Positions 35,948-46,753 are shown, counted from the first letter of the stretch. The stretch: DNA of 64,000 nucleotides from Desulfolithobacter dissulfuricans (GCF_025998535.1 NZ_AP024233.1:1992001-2056000); one strand, 5' to 3'. Notes: a model not told the origin generated them from the sequence alone. Numbers and translations: made by a program.

Positions 35948-38275
35948 ATGGCGACACCTGAAACCAGACACTTGAAAATCAGCGTGCAGGGTATTGTTCA
36001 GGGGGTCGGTTTCAGACCGTTTGTCTATAACCTTGCAAAAAAACTTGCGTTAACCGGATCTGTGGCAAACACCGGTCAAGGAGTGGAGATCTTCATATCC
36101 GGACCTTGCCGAAAAACGGACAGGTTTCTGGATCTGCTCAAGACAGAGCCTCCGCCCCTGGCCCGTATTTCCGATATACAGGTCTCTGATGCAACGCAAT
36201 CTCCGCAGGCCGACGACTTTACCATTGTGCCCAGTGCCGACGGATCGACAAAAACCACGCTTATCTCGCCGGATATCGCCACCTGTACCGACTGCATTAA
36301 CGATATCTTCTCCTCCGGCAACCGCCGCTATCACTACCCCTTCACCAACTGCACCAACTGCGGTCCCAGGATGACCATCATCCGCCACATTCCCTATGAC
36401 CGGACGAACACCTCCATGGCCTGTTTTCCCATGTGCCCTTCCTGCGATGGGGAATACCATGATCCGACCGACCGCCGCTTTCATGCCCAGCCAAACGCAT
36501 GTCCCCGATGCGGGCCGGTGCTCAGCTGGCATGACCGCCAGGGCAACAGGCTCTGCCAGGATAATAAAGAAAGCCTGATCCACTGCGCCAGTGCCCTTGC
36601 AGAGGGCCATATCGTCGTCATCAAGGGGCTGGGTGGCTTTCACCTGGCCGTGGACGCGGCCTCGGACGAAAGCGTGCGTAAACTGCGGGAGAAAAAAAAC
36701 CGCTATGGCAAGCCGCTGGCGGTCATGGCCGCAGACCTGGAAAAGGCCGGACAGGTTGTTTTTCTCGGAGAGGAGGAGCGGGAACTGCTCTCTTCCCAGG
36801 AACGGCCCATTGTCCTGGCAGTAAAAAAAGAGAACACCCTGTCACCGGAACTGGCCCCAGGGATCCGTGAACTGGGCGTCATGCTCCCCTACACCCCGCT
36901 GCATCACCTGCTCTTTACCACTCCAGGCTGCCCGCAGGTCCTGGTCATGACCTCTGCTAACCTCAGCGACGAACCCATCTGCACCGGCAACCGTGAAGCC
37001 CTTGCCAGACTGTCCGGAATCGCCGACTTTTTCCTGTTCCACAACCGGGATATCGTCACCAGGGTGGATGACTCGGTAGCCCGCGTGGTTCTGGGCCGGA
37101 AACGGATGATCCGCCGCTCCCGCGGCTACGTGCCGGTACCGCTTGCCATTGAGGGAGCCGAACGGGCCATCCTGGGCTGCGGCGCCGAACAGAAGAACAC
37201 CTTCTGTCTTTCCAGGAATGGCCAGGCCTTTGTCAGCCAGCACATCGGCGACCTCAAAGGACCGGAGAACATGGTCTTTTTCGAGGAATCCATTGAGTAT
37301 TTCCGCCAGGTCCTGGAGATCTGCCCCACCGAGGTGGCCTGCGACCTCCATGGCGACTACCTTAGCAGCCGCTACGCCGCCACCCTGGGTCTGCCACTTC
37401 AACGGATCCAGCATCACCACGCCCACGCCGCGGCCATCATGGCCGAGCATGACCTGGACCGGGGACTGGCGGTCATCTATGATGGTGCCGGCCTGGGCGA
37501 TGACGCAACGGTATGGGGCGGAGAGATTCTCCACGTGCAGGGCTGCCGATACGAACGACTTGCCCATCTGGCTCACCTGGCCCTGCCCGGCGGGGACCGG
37601 GCCACCCGGGAGATATGGCGTATGGGTCTTTCGCTGCTGGCCGGAGCAGGCCTGGACATCACCCGGGACTCCACCCTGCCCGGTTCCCTGGCCGCAATCC
37701 CGACCGGGATCCGGCGGACCGTTGCGACGATGATGCAAAAAAAAATCAACACTCCGGCCACTTCCAGTGTCGGCCGGCTGTTCGACGCAGTGGCCTCCCT
37801 GCTCGGTATCCGCCAGGATGTCGCCTTTGAAGGCCAGGCCGCCATGGAGTTGGAGACCCTGGCCTGGAGTGGTTGGGAGACCACGGGCCCGGAGACGGCC
37901 AGTGGCCGCTACAGCGCCACCATCACAAAAAAGAACAACAGGCTAATGCTTGATTACCGCCCCCTGGTGCACTGGATACTGGAGGATCTTGGCCGGGAGG
38001 TTCCAGGGCCAGCCATTGCCCTGTCTTTTCATCTCTGGCTTGTGCGATCCACCCTTGCCCTGCTGGATCACCTTTCCTCCCGCTGCTCCACCTCCACCAT
38101 TCTCCTTGGCGGCGGCTGCTTTCAGAACGTTCTGTTGCTGGAGATGATGACCACCGGGCTTGAAGAAAACGGATTTCGGGTCTTCAGCGGCGAACAGATA
38201 CCGGTTAATGATGGCGGAATCGCCCTGGGCCAGGTATTCATAACAGCCATCACCCCTTCAACCATAACTCTTTGA
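35948..38275 (+). CDS. hypF: Carbamoyltransferase HypF
   Basis: 775 residues, family length. An acylphosphatase domain comes first (GIVQGVGFRPFVYNLA), followed by two zinc fingers (CTDCINDI with CTNCGPR, and CPSCDGEY with CPRCGP), a YrdC-like domain (VVIKGLGGFHLAVDA) and a Kae1-like domain with HHHAHAAAIMAEH. HypF moves the carbamoyl group from carbamoyl phosphate to HypE to make the cyanide ligands of the NiFe site. First of hypF-C-D-E, 27 bases after the hemG-like gene. Confidence 0.95.
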   Translation: MATPETRHLKISVQGIVQGVGFRPFVYNLAKKLALTGSVANTGQGVEIFISGPCRKTDRFLDLLKTEPPPLARISDIQVSDATQSPQADDFTIVPSADGSTKTTLISPDIATCTDCINDIFSSGNRRYHYPFTNCTNCGPRMTIIRHIPYDRTNTSMACFPMCPSCDGEYHDPTDRRFHAQPNACPRCGPVLSWHDRQGNRLCQDNKESLIHCASALAEGHIVVIKGLGGFHLAVDAASDESVRKLREKKNRYGKPLAVMAADLEKAGQVVFLGEEERELLSSQERPIVLAVKKENTLSPELAPGIRELGVMLPYTPLHHLLFTTPGCPQVLVMTSANLSDEPICTGNREALARLSGIADFFLFHNRDIVTRVDDSVARVVLGRKRMIRRSRGYVPVPLAIEGAERAILGCGAEQKNTFCLSRNGQAFVSQHIGDLKGPENMVFFEESIEYFRQVLEICPTEVACDLHGDYLSSRYAATLGLPLQRIQHHHAHAAAIMAEHDLDRGLAVIYDGAGLGDDATVWGGEILHVQGCRYERLAHLAHLALPGGDRATREIWRMGLSLLAGAGLDITRDSTLPGSLAAIPTGIRRTVATMMQKKINTPATSSVGRLFDAVASLLGIRQDVAFEGQAAMELETLAWSGWETTGPETASGRYSATITKKNNRLMLDYRPLVHWILEDLGREVPGPAIALSFHLWLVRSTLALLDHLSSRCSTSTILLGGGCFQNVLLLEMMTTGLEENGFRVFSGEQIPVNDGGIALGQVFITAITPSTITL

Positions 38276-38292
38276 CTCAAGGAAAAGTAAAA

Positions 38293-38565
38293 ATGTGTCT
38301 TGCCATACCCATGCGGGTTGTTGAAATCAAGGGCGGCACCGACAGCCTGCTGGATCCGCAGATTGCCATTGTCGATGCCGACGGGATCAGAAAAGAGGTC
38401 CGACTGGACCTGGTGGACAGGATGCCGGAGACCGGCGACTACCTGATCATCCATGCCGGATTCGCCATCCACTGCCTGGACGCCGAAGAGGCCCGGACCA
38501 ACCTGGAACTGATGCGGGAGATGGCCGAGGGTCTTGACCAGCTTCCAGACAAGGACAAGCCATGA
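38293..38565 (+). CDS. hypC: Hydrogenase assembly chaperone HypC
   Basis: 90 residues from the ATG at 38293; the start MCLAIPMRVVEI is the family signature and its Cys2 binds the Fe(CN)2CO unit. Earlier in-frame starts would mask that Cys. It works with HypD. Its stop overlaps the hypD start (ATGA). A second copy such as HybG is not seen in this window. Confidence 0.94.
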   Translation: MCLAIPMRVVEIKGGTDSLLDPQIAIVDADGIRKEVRLDLVDRMPETGDYLIIHAGFAIHCLDAEEARTNLELMREMAEGLDQLPDKDKP

Positions 38566-39650
38566 AATACATAGACGAATACCGCAGCCAGGAACTGGTT
38601 CGCTCGCTGACAGAGAGACTCCATGCCAAGATCAGCCGGCCGGTGCGGATCATGGAGGTCTGCGGCACCCACACCATTGCCATATTCCGGCATGGACTGC
38701 GCCGGATGCTGCCGGAGCAGATCGAACTCATCTCTGGACCCGGCTGCCCGGTCTGCGTCACCCCGTCGGGAGTGATCGACGCCTTTATCGACCTGGCCGG
38801 CAGAAAAGACATCCTCATCACCACCTTTGGCGACATGATCCGGGTCCCGGGAACAACCGGTTCCCTGGCCCAGGCCCGGGCCGCTGGCGCCGATGTCCAT
38901 ATTGTCTACTCACCCATGGACGCCCTGGAGCTGGCCCGGCACAACCCGCACAAGCTGGTCGTCTTTCTGGCCGTGGGATTTGAAACCACCACCCCCACCA
39001 TTGGTGCCACTGTCCTTGAAGCGGCCCGCAGGAACATGGACAACTTCTGCATCTTCCCAGCCGCCAAGGTCATCCCCCCACCGCTCCGGGCCCTGATGGA
39101 GGACCCCAAGCTCCAGGTGGACGGCCTGCTCTGCCCGGGTCACGTCTCGGTTATCCTCGGCTCCAGGGCCTATGGTTTCCTGGTAGAGGAATTCGGTCTG
39201 GCCTGCGCGGTGGCCGGCTTCGAGCCCACCGACATCCTCCTGGCCATCACCTCGCTTGTCAACCAGGTGCAAAGCGGCCACCCCACAGTGGACAACTGCT
39301 ATGGCCGGGCCGTGGCCCCGGAGGGCAACCGGAAGGCGCGGGAGATTGTCGACCAGGTCTTCAAGCCGGTGGACAGCGACTGGCGCGGACTCGGCCCCAT
39401 CCCGGCAAGCGGCCTTGGCTTGCGTGAAGAGTACGGGGCATTTGACATCACCCGCAGACTGGAGATCCCCATCGTCAACAGTGGTGAACCTCCGGGCTGC
39501 CGGTGTGGCGAAATCCTCAAGGGTATCTGCCAGCCGCCGGACTGCCCGCTCTTTGGCCGCGCCTGCTCGCCCGCTTCGCCCATCGGGCCCTGCATGGTGT
39601 CCACCGAGGGTACCTGCGCTGCCTGGCACCGCTACGGCACCCTGGACTGA
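38562..39650 (+). CDS. hypD: Hydrogenase formation protein HypD
   Basis: 362 residues. All family motifs are visible: MEVCGTHTIAIFRHG near residue 30, GPGCPVCVTP near 62, GFETTTPT near 145, GPGHVSVI-like CPGHVSVILG near 190, and the C-terminal cluster run CRCGEILKG...CPLFGRAC. HypD assembles Fe(CN)2CO with HypC using a [4Fe-4S] cluster and a redox Cys pair. Confidence 0.96.
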   Translation: MKYIDEYRSQELVRSLTERLHAKISRPVRIMEVCGTHTIAIFRHGLRRMLPEQIELISGPGCPVCVTPSGVIDAFIDLAGRKDILITTFGDMIRVPGTTGSLAQARAAGADVHIVYSPMDALELARHNPHKLVVFLAVGFETTTPTIGATVLEAARRNMDNFCIFPAAKVIPPPLRALMEDPKLQVDGLLCPGHVSVILGSRAYGFLVEEFGLACAVAGFEPTDILLAITSLVNQVQSGHPTVDNCYGRAVAPEGNRKAREIVDQVFKPVDSDWRGLGPIPASGLGLREEYGAFDITRRLEIPIVNSGEPPGCRCGEILKGICQPPDCPLFGRACSPASPIGPCMVSTEGTCAAWHRYGTLD

Positions 39651-39715
39651 GCAGCCCGACCCGCCTCAGCGGTCTGACCGGGGCAACCAGACAACCATTC
39701 TATGGACAGACAAAC

Positions 39716-40726
39716 ATGAATACACAGATCGTACTTGACCACGGAAGCGGCGGGCTTGCCAGCCAGGAGCTCATCGGCAGCCTGTTTCTCAGATACCTGA
39801 CGAATCCCCATCTTCACCAGCTTGAGGATGCCGCGGTCCTGGATGGCCAGGCCGGCCGGCTGGCCTTCTCCACCGACAGCTACGTGGTGGATCCCATCTT
39901 CTTTCCGGGCGGCAATATCGGCGAACTTGCCGTCAACGGCACCATCAACGACCTGGCCATGCGCGGGGCAAAGCCCCTGTGCCTCAGTCTGGGCCTGATC
40001 ATTGAAGAAGGGCTGGCCATGGACACCCTGGAGGAGATCGTCAGGAGTATCGCCAGGGCCTGCGATTATGCCGGTGTGCCGGTGGTGACAGGCGACACCA
40101 AGGTGGTACCCCGGGGCAAGGCGGACAAAATCTTCATCAACACCTCCGGGATCGGCGTTATCAGGGACGGCGTCGAGGTATCAGCCACCCAGGCGGTCAA
40201 GGACGATGTCATCATTCTCTCCGGTACCCTGGCCGACCACGGCATCACCATCCTCACCAGCCGCGAGGGATTACAGGTGGACGGCAATCTGCAAAGCGAT
40301 ACCCGGCCCCTGCATTTTCTGGTTCAAAATATCCTGGACCAGGCAGCCCACGCCGTACACACCATGCGGGACCCCACCCGGGGCGGCCTGGGGACAACGC
40401 TCAGTGAAATTGCCAAGACAACCGGTCTGTGTATGGAAATAGAGGAAAAGGCCATCCCCGTGCAGGGGGAGGTACGGGCGGCCTGCGAGCTCATGGGGCT
40501 TGACCCGCTCTATCTGGCCAATGAAGGGAAGTGCGTGGTATTTGCCGCCCCGGAAAAGGCGGAACTGATCCTTGAAACCATGCGCGCCACGCCCGAGGGG
40601 AGGGAGAGCGCCATCATCGGCCGGGTGACCGATGTCCATCCCGGCCGGGTGGTTCTGACCACCATTTCCGGCGGGGCCCGGCTGGTGGAACCGCTCACCG
40701 GCGAACCACTGCCGAGAATCTGCTGA
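39716..40726 (+). CDS. hypE: Hydrogenase expression/formation protein HypE
   Basis: 336 residues from the ATG at 39716, reading MNTQIVLDHGSGGLASQELI; a longer in-frame extension overlaps hypD and is not needed. FSTDSYVVDPIFFPGGNIGELAVNGTINDLAM and DTKVVPRG are typical of the AIR-synthase-like fold. The end is GEPLPRIC, whose last Cys takes the carbamoyl group from HypF and is dehydrated to cyanide. It closes the hypFCDE operon. Confidence 0.95.
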   Translation: MNTQIVLDHGSGGLASQELIGSLFLRYLTNPHLHQLEDAAVLDGQAGRLAFSTDSYVVDPIFFPGGNIGELAVNGTINDLAMRGAKPLCLSLGLIIEEGLAMDTLEEIVRSIARACDYAGVPVVTGDTKVVPRGKADKIFINTSGIGVIRDGVEVSATQAVKDDVIILSGTLADHGITILTSREGLQVDGNLQSDTRPLHFLVQNILDQAAHAVHTMRDPTRGGLGTTLSEIAKTTGLCMEIEEKAIPVQGEVRAACELMGLDPLYLANEGKCVVFAAPEKAELILETMRATPEGRESAIIGRVTDVHPGRVVLTTISGGARLVEPLTGEPLPRIC

Positions 40727-40793
40727 AACCGACCCGCCGCCCCTGCGACCACGAAATCGTGGCCGCAGAAGCCAGGGGCCCCACTGGTTTCAG
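40723..40793. terminator. Nested hairpin at the end of hypE
   Basis: CTGAAACC (40723-40730) pairs with GGTTTCAG (40786-40793); inside, CCCTG pairs with CAGGG, and CTGCG-A-CCACGA with TCGTGG-C-CGCAG around a 2-base loop. The hypE stop codon is in the first arm. There is no T run, so termination by this structure is not certain. It may be a repeat of the REP type between the convergent hypE and slyD-like genes. Confidence 0.4.
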
Positions 40794-40847
40794 GCAATCC
40801 AAGCCCTGAGCAACAGTGAGGCGGCGGAAACCACCGCCGGGATGTGT

Positions 40848-41276
40848 TCAGCCGATGGCAACCAGCTCGATATCAAAGGTCAGATCCTTGCCGGCCAGGG
40901 GCGGATTGGCATCGAGAATGATGTGCTCCTCGGTCACCTCGACCACCTCGACCACCACAACCTGTCCGTCAGGACCGCCCATCTGCAGCTGCTGACCAAC
41001 CTCCGGGTTGATGTCCTCGGGTACCTGTTCCCGGGGCACGGTGATCACCATCTCCTCGTTACGCTGGCCATAGGCCTTGTCCGCCGGGATGGTCACCTTT
41101 TTTGATTCTCCCTGGTCCATGCCGAGCACGGCTTCTTCAAAGCCCGGGATCACCTGACCGCTGCCAAGGGTGAACTCCAGCGGATCATGTCCCTGGGAGG
41201 AATCGAATACGGTCCCGTCTTCCAGGGTACCGGTGTAGTGAACCTTGACGTTGTCTCCTGTTTTCGCTTCAGCCAT
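40848..41276 (-). CDS. FKBP-type peptidyl-prolyl isomerase, SlyD-like
   Basis: 142 residues from the ATG at 41276 (MAEAKTGDNVKVHYTGTL). FKBP motifs are GTVFDSSQGHDPLEFTLGSGQVIPGFEEAVLGM, and an insert-in-flap region (about residues 70-120) is present as in SlyD. SlyD helps protein folding and, in E. coli, nickel delivery to hydrogenase. Here the His-rich nickel tail is missing, so a nickel role is uncertain even though the hyp genes are next door. Confidence 0.88.
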   Translation of the reverse strand: MAEAKTGDNVKVHYTGTLEDGTVFDSSQGHDPLEFTLGSGQVIPGFEEAVLGMDQGESKKVTIPADKAYGQRNEEMVITVPREQVPEDINPEVGQQLQMGGPDGQVVVVEVVEVTEEHIILDANPPLAGKDLTFDIELVAIG

Positions 41277-41427
41277 TACTGTCTCCAAAAAATAAAGGTG
41301 TTTACGATCGTCCCGGACAGGCGGCCACCCGCCCCGGAACATGGTCCGGCCGCCGTCCCTGATGTATATGAGATCAGCAGGGAGGTGACCAGATTCTGTA
41401 TCTGAAAGACAGCAAGACTTCTTCGAA

Positions 41428-42843
41428 TTACAGGTCTTTCAGCTTTTTAAGACGTTTGAGGATATCCTCTGCCTCCCGGCGCATGGAGACCGGGAGCTTT
41501 TCATCACGGGCCGCGTTTTTCAGATACTGCCTGGCCAGCTTCATCCGCCCCCCGTAGAGATAGTACTTGGCCAGGTAAAAACGGCTCTCCGCTTCCCTGC
41601 CGGCCTCGGACTCAATCCGTCCCAGCTCGAAATACACCCTGGGATATTCCGGCATCTCCCGGGCCACGGTCAGGTAAAGTTTTCTGGCCTCGTTTTTCTC
41701 CCCCTTGCCGGCCAGTGCCCGGGCCAGGACAAAGGCGGCGTACATGTCGGTGGGATCGCGCTTGACCGCCTGATGGAGCAGCTCCAGGGCCCGGTCCACC
41801 TGGCCACCCTCCAGGTACATGTCCCCCAGGTCCACCTTGAGAATGGTGCGGTCCGGATAGCGGCGCCGCACCTGTTCGAGCTCGTCGAGTCCCTTTTGTA
41901 TGTTGAGTTCACGGGCCTCGAGCAGGGCCAGGCCATAGCGGGCCATAATCTTCTCCTGATCACTGCCGGGACCGGTCAGCACCGACTGCAGCATGATCCG
42001 CAGCTGGCGTGGGTCCTCGGTCTGGACCAGAATTCGGTACTTGAAGCGCAGAAAGTCGAAATTATCGATTTTCCTGTAGTACTGATGTTTTTTCTGGTTT
42101 TCATCCGTTTCGATGAGCGACTGTACATAGCTAAGCCTGGCCTCGGGATCCGGATGGGTCAGAAGGTAGGCCGGTACCTGCCCGGAGCGGTAGCGGGTTA
42201 TCCGTCGCATGGTTCGCAGCATCTGCTCCATGGCCCGGGGATCGCGGCGGAGCTTGTCCATCCAGGTGAATGCCAGCCGGTCGGCCTCCTCCTCATCCTG
42301 GCGGCTGAAATGCAGGCTTAAAGCCTGTCCCGCAGCCAGGGAACCGGTCATCAGCCCCTGGGAGAGCCCGGGGATGCCAAGGGCCATACTGGCGATGGCC
42401 AGGGCCGTGGTCGCCGCGCCCACCTTGGCGTCCTTTTCCAGCCGACGGGCGATATGGCGGCTGACCACATGGCCGATTTCATGGGCCATGACACTGACCA
42501 GCTCGTTTTCATCATCCATGGTCCTGATGAGGCCGGTGAAAAAAAAGATCAGTCCGGACGGAGCGGCAAAGGCGTTGAACTCGTCACTGGCCACCACGAA
42601 AAAATGGTACTTGAAGTACTGCAGACCGGCCACGGTGAGCACATCACGGCCCAACCCATTGATATACTGTGATATATCCGGGTCATCCAGCAGCTTGAAC
42701 TGGGAGCGCACCGTGTAGAGCAACTTCTCGCCGATCTCCCGCTCCTCGCCAATGGTCATCCCCCGTACAACAGGGGACTGCAGCAGCTGGGCAGAGAGAA
42801 AAAGGAAAAGAAACAGACAGGTACAGAAAAAGCGCACAGGCAT
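41428..42843 (-). CDS. M48-family metalloprotease with TPR-like repeats (BepA-like)
   Basis: 471 residues. A signal peptide (residues about 1-29) is followed by a zinc protease domain with HEIGHVVSRH near residue 121 and a distal acid in EEEADRLAF. The C-terminal half has repeated helical pairs (QKGLDELEQVRRRYPDRTILKVDLGDMYLEGG and onward) typical of TPR repeats. BepA-type proteins work in the periplasm on outer-membrane protein assembly and repair. Transcribed alone. Confidence 0.9.
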   Translation of the reverse strand: MPVRFFCTCLFLFLFLSAQLLQSPVVRGMTIGEEREIGEKLLYTVRSQFKLLDDPDISQYINGLGRDVLTVAGLQYFKYHFFVVASDEFNAFAAPSGLIFFFTGLIRTMDDENELVSVMAHEIGHVVSRHIARRLEKDAKVGAATTALAIASMALGIPGLSQGLMTGSLAAGQALSLHFSRQDEEEADRLAFTWMDKLRRDPRAMEQMLRTMRRITRYRSGQVPAYLLTHPDPEARLSYVQSLIETDENQKKHQYYRKIDNFDFLRFKYRILVQTEDPRQLRIMLQSVLTGPGSDQEKIMARYGLALLEARELNIQKGLDELEQVRRRYPDRTILKVDLGDMYLEGGQVDRALELLHQAVKRDPTDMYAAFVLARALAGKGEKNEARKLYLTVAREMPEYPRVYFELGRIESEAGREAESRFYLAKYYLYGGRMKLARQYLKNAARDEKLPVSMRREAEDILKRLKKLKDL

Positions 42844-42878
42844 CGAAAGCTAAGGGTCTACGTTCCGGGAACTCTTAT

Positions 42879-43053
42879 TTTTCCCACCTTACCCGTCATC
42901 GGCCCGTCAGGCAATGCAAATCCTTGCCCCGGATTCGGTCTTGAGGTAAAAGATAGGACCAATCATTTTCCCCACCTTACCTGTCATCGGCCCGCCAGGC
43001 AATGCAAACCCTTGCCCTGGGTCCGGTCTTGAGGCAAAGATAGGGCCAATCAT
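42879..43053. repeat. Imperfect tandem duplication of about 87 bp
   Basis: Copy 1 runs from about 42879 to 42966 and copy 2 from 42967 to 43053. Both read TTTyCCCACCTTACC, then GTCATCGGCCCG, and end CCAATCAT. In copy 2 the last ATC-ATG holds the start codon of the ABC gene; in copy 1 the same place is followed by TTTTC. The repeat duplicates the leader region of this gene. Confidence 0.7.
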
Positions 43054-44680
43054 GAACAACTTACTGACCATCGACAAGCTCTCCCTTTCCTTTCAGGGCA
43101 CCCAGCCAGAGGGTGGCGAGACCGAGGTCCTCCACGAAATCTGCCTGCAGATAAGACAGGGCGAAACCCATGCCCTGGTTGGTGAATCCGGCTCCGGCAA
43201 ATCGGTGACGGCCCTGAGCATCCTCCGGCTCCTGGAGGATATCTCCAGGGTCCGCACCTCGGGCAGGATCCTGTTCCATGACCAGGATATCCTCACCATG
43301 GATCGGGACACCCTGCGTGAACTGCGCGGCAATCGGATCGCCATGATCTTCCAGGAGCCGATGACCTCGCTCAACCCGGTGTACACCATCGGCAACCAGC
43401 TCATCGAACCGCTGATGCTCCACCAGCACATGCAGCGCAACGAGGCAAGGGAGCGGGCCATCGCCCTCCTGAAGCGGACCGGCATTCAGCAGCCCGAGTA
43501 CAGGATCGACTCCTACCCGCACCAGTTATCCGGCGGCCAGCGCCAGCGGGTCATGATTGCCATGGCCCTGGCCTGCCGCCCCGACCTGCTCATCGCCGAC
43601 GAACCGACCACCGCCCTGGACGTCACCATCCAGGACCAGATCCTGGAACTGATCAAAGACCTGCAGGAGGAATTCCACATGGCGGTGCTGCTCATCACCC
43701 ATGACCTGCCCATGGTGCGCAAGATCGCCGACTCGGTCTCGATCATGCACCAGGGACGGATCGTTGAGCAGGGCACCCTGGACAAGATCTTTTCCGCCCC
43801 CGAGGATCCCTACACCATCCACCTGCTTGACTCGATGCCCAAGTCCATCCGCGAGCCCCGCGCCGGCGGCAGCCCGCTGGTCACCATGCGCGACGTCCGC
43901 TGTGAATTTGTTCTCAGTTCCGGCTGGGATGGGTTCTTTAAACGGAAGAAGACCGTAATCCGGGCCGTGGACGGAGTGGACCTGGAAGTTCGCCAGGGCA
44001 CGACGCTTGGCATAGTCGGCGAATCCGGTTCGGGCAAGTCGACGCTCGGCATGTGCCTGCTGCGGCTCACCCCCTGTGGCGGGCAGATCTGGTACCATGG
44101 GACCGACGAGGACAACATTCTTCTCTCCGGGCTTTCCTCCGGCCAGATGCGCCCCCTGCGCCGGGAACTGCAGGTGGTGTTCCAGGATCCGTTTTCCTCC
44201 CTTTCGCCGCGGATGTCGGTGGAGCAGATCATCGCTGAAGGACTCAGCGTCCACAACATCGGCAGGAACCGGGCCGAGAGAAGGAAGATCGTCGAACAGG
44301 CTCTCATGGAGGTGGAGCTCGATCCGGACATGGCAGACCGCTTTCCGCACGAGTTTTCCGGCGGCCAGCGCCAGCGGATCGCCATTGCCCGGGCCATTGT
44401 CCTCAAACCCAGGCTGCTCATCCTCGACGAGCCCACCAGTGCGCTCGACATGACCATCCAGGCCCAGATCATCGGCCTGCTGGGACGACTTCAGGACCGT
44501 TACGGCATGACCTATATCTTCATCACCCATGACCTGCGGGTAGTCCGGGCCCTGGCCGATAATCTGGCGGTCATGCACCGGGGAAAAATCGTCGAGCAGG
44601 GTCCGGCCGCCGAGATCTTCCGCAACCCCAAAAAAGAGTACACCAGGACCCTGTTCCGGGCCGCCTTCCATGAAATGTAG
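43052..44680 (+). CDS. Fused ABC transporter ATPase (YejF/DppDF-like)
   Basis: 542 residues with two full ATPase domains. The first has Walker [17 protein letters not shown] and [12 protein letters not shown]; the second has [16 protein letters not shown] and [12 protein letters not shown]. Such fused ATPases power import of peptides, nickel or microcin-like compounds. No permease or binding-protein genes lie next to it, so the substrate cannot be told. It is followed by uvrC after 37 bases. Confidence 0.92.
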   Translation: MNNLLTIDKLSLSFQGTQPEGGETEVLHEICLQIRQGETHALVGESGSGKSVTALSILRLLEDISRVRTSGRILFHDQDILTMDRDTLRELRGNRIAMIFQEPMTSLNPVYTIGNQLIEPLMLHQHMQRNEARERAIALLKRTGIQQPEYRIDSYPHQLSGGQRQRVMIAMALACRPDLLIADEPTTALDVTIQDQILELIKDLQEEFHMAVLLITHDLPMVRKIADSVSIMHQGRIVEQGTLDKIFSAPEDPYTIHLLDSMPKSIREPRAGGSPLVTMRDVRCEFVLSSGWDGFFKRKKTVIRAVDGVDLEVRQGTTLGIVGESGSGKSTLGMCLLRLTPCGGQIWYHGTDEDNILLSGLSSGQMRPLRRELQVVFQDPFSSLSPRMSVEQIIAEGLSVHNIGRNRAERRKIVEQALMEVELDPDMADRFPHEFSGGQRQRIAIARAIVLKPRLLILDEPTSALDMTIQAQIIGLLGRLQDRYGMTYIFITHDLRVVRALADNLAVMHRGKIVEQGPAAEIFRNPKKEYTRTLFRAAFHEM

Positions 44681-44717
44681 CCTGCTGCTGTCCGTATGAT
44701 AAACATCGTCTAGACCC

Positions 44718-46537
44718 GTGTCCGACTCGCCCCTCAGCACCGAATTTCTCAAAACCGTCAGCCACGGCCCCGGAGTCTACCAGATGCTTGGCCGCACCGA
44801 GGTCCTCTACGTGGGCAAGGCCCGCGACCTTCGCAAACGGCTGGCCCAGTACGCCCATTTTTCCGGCCCGCCCCACTCCAAGACCGCGGTCATGCTCTCC
44901 CATGTCCGCAGGGTGGAGACCATCCTCACCACCACGGAAAAAGAGGCCCTGATCCTCGAAGCCTCGCTGATCAAGAAACACCGGCCACGCTACAACGTCA
45001 TCCTCCGGGATGACAAAAATTATCCCCTGATCAAGGTGACGGTCAAGGAGGAATGGCCCCGGATCGTGGTCACCAGGAAACGGGTCCGGGACGGATCGAA
45101 ATATTTCGGCCCCTTTTCCTCACCCTCGGCCATGCGTCAGACCCTGAAGCTTCTCTACACCCTCTTTCCCCTGCGCCGCTGCCGAACGGTCCGGTCGCGC
45201 AGCCGTCCCTGTCTCAACTTCCAGATGGGACGCTGCCTGGCCCCCTGCACAGACCAGGTGGACCAGGACAGCTACCGCGACATGGTCCGCCAGGTCCTGC
45301 TCATACTGGAAGGAAAGAACCAGGAGGTGCTGATCCGGCTGGAGGAGAAAATGCGGGAGGCCGCCGCGGATCTTGCCTTTGAAAAGGCCGCCGTCCTGCG
45401 GGACCAGATCCGGGCCCTGAAAAAGACCGTGGAGCGGCAGATGGTGGTGGCAAACCATTTCCTGGACCAGGATGTTTTTGGCCTGGCCCGGCGCGACGCC
45501 TCGGTGACCATCGCCATTCTCTTTATCCGGGGCGGAGTGCTTGGCGGCAGCCAGACGTTTTTCCTGGCCGACCCCATGGGCGATGACCAAGCCATCCTGG
45601 CCCAGACCATCACCCAGTACTACTCTGCCCGTCGCCAGCCTCCCCGGGAGATCCTCCTGCCGCTTGCCCTGGAAGATGCCCCGATCATCAACGAGTACCT
45701 GGCCGAGCTGCGCCAGGGCCCGGTATCCCTGGCCGTTCCCAGGCGGGGCAGACGGATGCAGCTCATGGAGATGGCCCACGCCAATGCCAGGCAGGTCTTT
45801 GCCGACAAGAGCAAGAAAAAAAAGGCCTGGGAGACCCTGGCCGCCTCCCTGCAGAAACTGCTCCACCTCAACCGCCGGCCGGAAACCATCTGGTGCGTGG
45901 ACATATCCAACCTGGGGGGTAAACAGGCGGTGGGTTCGCTGGTCTGTTTTGTCCGGGGTGAAAAACATCCCCCCGGATACCGCCATTTCAAAATCCGCTG
46001 CAAGGACGAACCCGACGACTACACCATGATGCACGAGGTCCTTGAACGACGACTTGGCCGGGGCGGGAAGAAGGCGATCTGCCCGACCTCCTGCTGCTCG
46101 ACGGCGGCAAGGGTCAGCTCAACATAGGTCGCAGGGTTGTCCAGGACCTGGGACTGACGAACCACTTCGACCTGGTGGCCATTGCCAAGGAAAAGGAGGA
46201 GGAAGGGGAAAAACTGTTTCTGCCGGGCCGCAAGAACCCGGTCATCCTGCCCCCCCACTCGCCGGCACTGCTCTATCTCATGCGAATCCGGGACGAATCC
46301 CATCGCTTCGGCATCACCTTTCATCGCCGGCTGCGCAATGCCCATACCCTCCACTCGGTCCTGGACGAGATACCCGGCATCGGCCCGGCCCGGAAAAAAC
46401 TGCTCCTGGAAACTTTTGGCAGTTACCGGCGTCTCTGCCAGGCCACGCCGGACGAGTTGGCTGCCCTTCCCGGTATCGGCCCGGTCCTGGCCGCAATCCT
46501 GCATTCCCGCCTGCAGGACAACAGGAATACTGAATAA
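44718..46537 (+). pseudogene. uvrC: Excinuclease UvrC, frameshifted
   Basis: Starts at GTG 44718. The first frame has the GIY-YIG nuclease (GPGVYQMLGRTEVLYVGKARDL), a Cys-rich stretch, the UVR motif (DLAFEKAAVLRDQIRALKK) and the first part of the RNase-H-like domain. At the GGG run 46065-46067 one base appears to be missing. With it, the frame goes on through LLLLDGGKGQLNIG, AIAKEKEEEGEKLFLPG and two helix-hairpin-helix motifs (LDEIPGIGPARKKLLLETFGS, ALPGIGPVLAAIL) to a stop at 46537. UvrC makes both cuts in nucleotide excision repair. Loss would be harmful, so sequence error is likely. Confidence 0.88.
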
Positions 46538-46753
46538 AAACGGCCGTTCTCCTTCCAATACATCCCATATTATGCTAACATATCAGATTTTTTCATGCCA
46601 ACTATCAGCCTTTTTTTGAAAAACAGACCCGCAATCCAGCTCCTGTATATTCTCTTCGAGCCTGGCCCAGCCGACAGACAAGGAAGCGGTTGATTTCCGG
46701 CCGCTGCGGATAACGTTGGCATTCATTTTTAATTAATTTAAGGACGTTATGAC

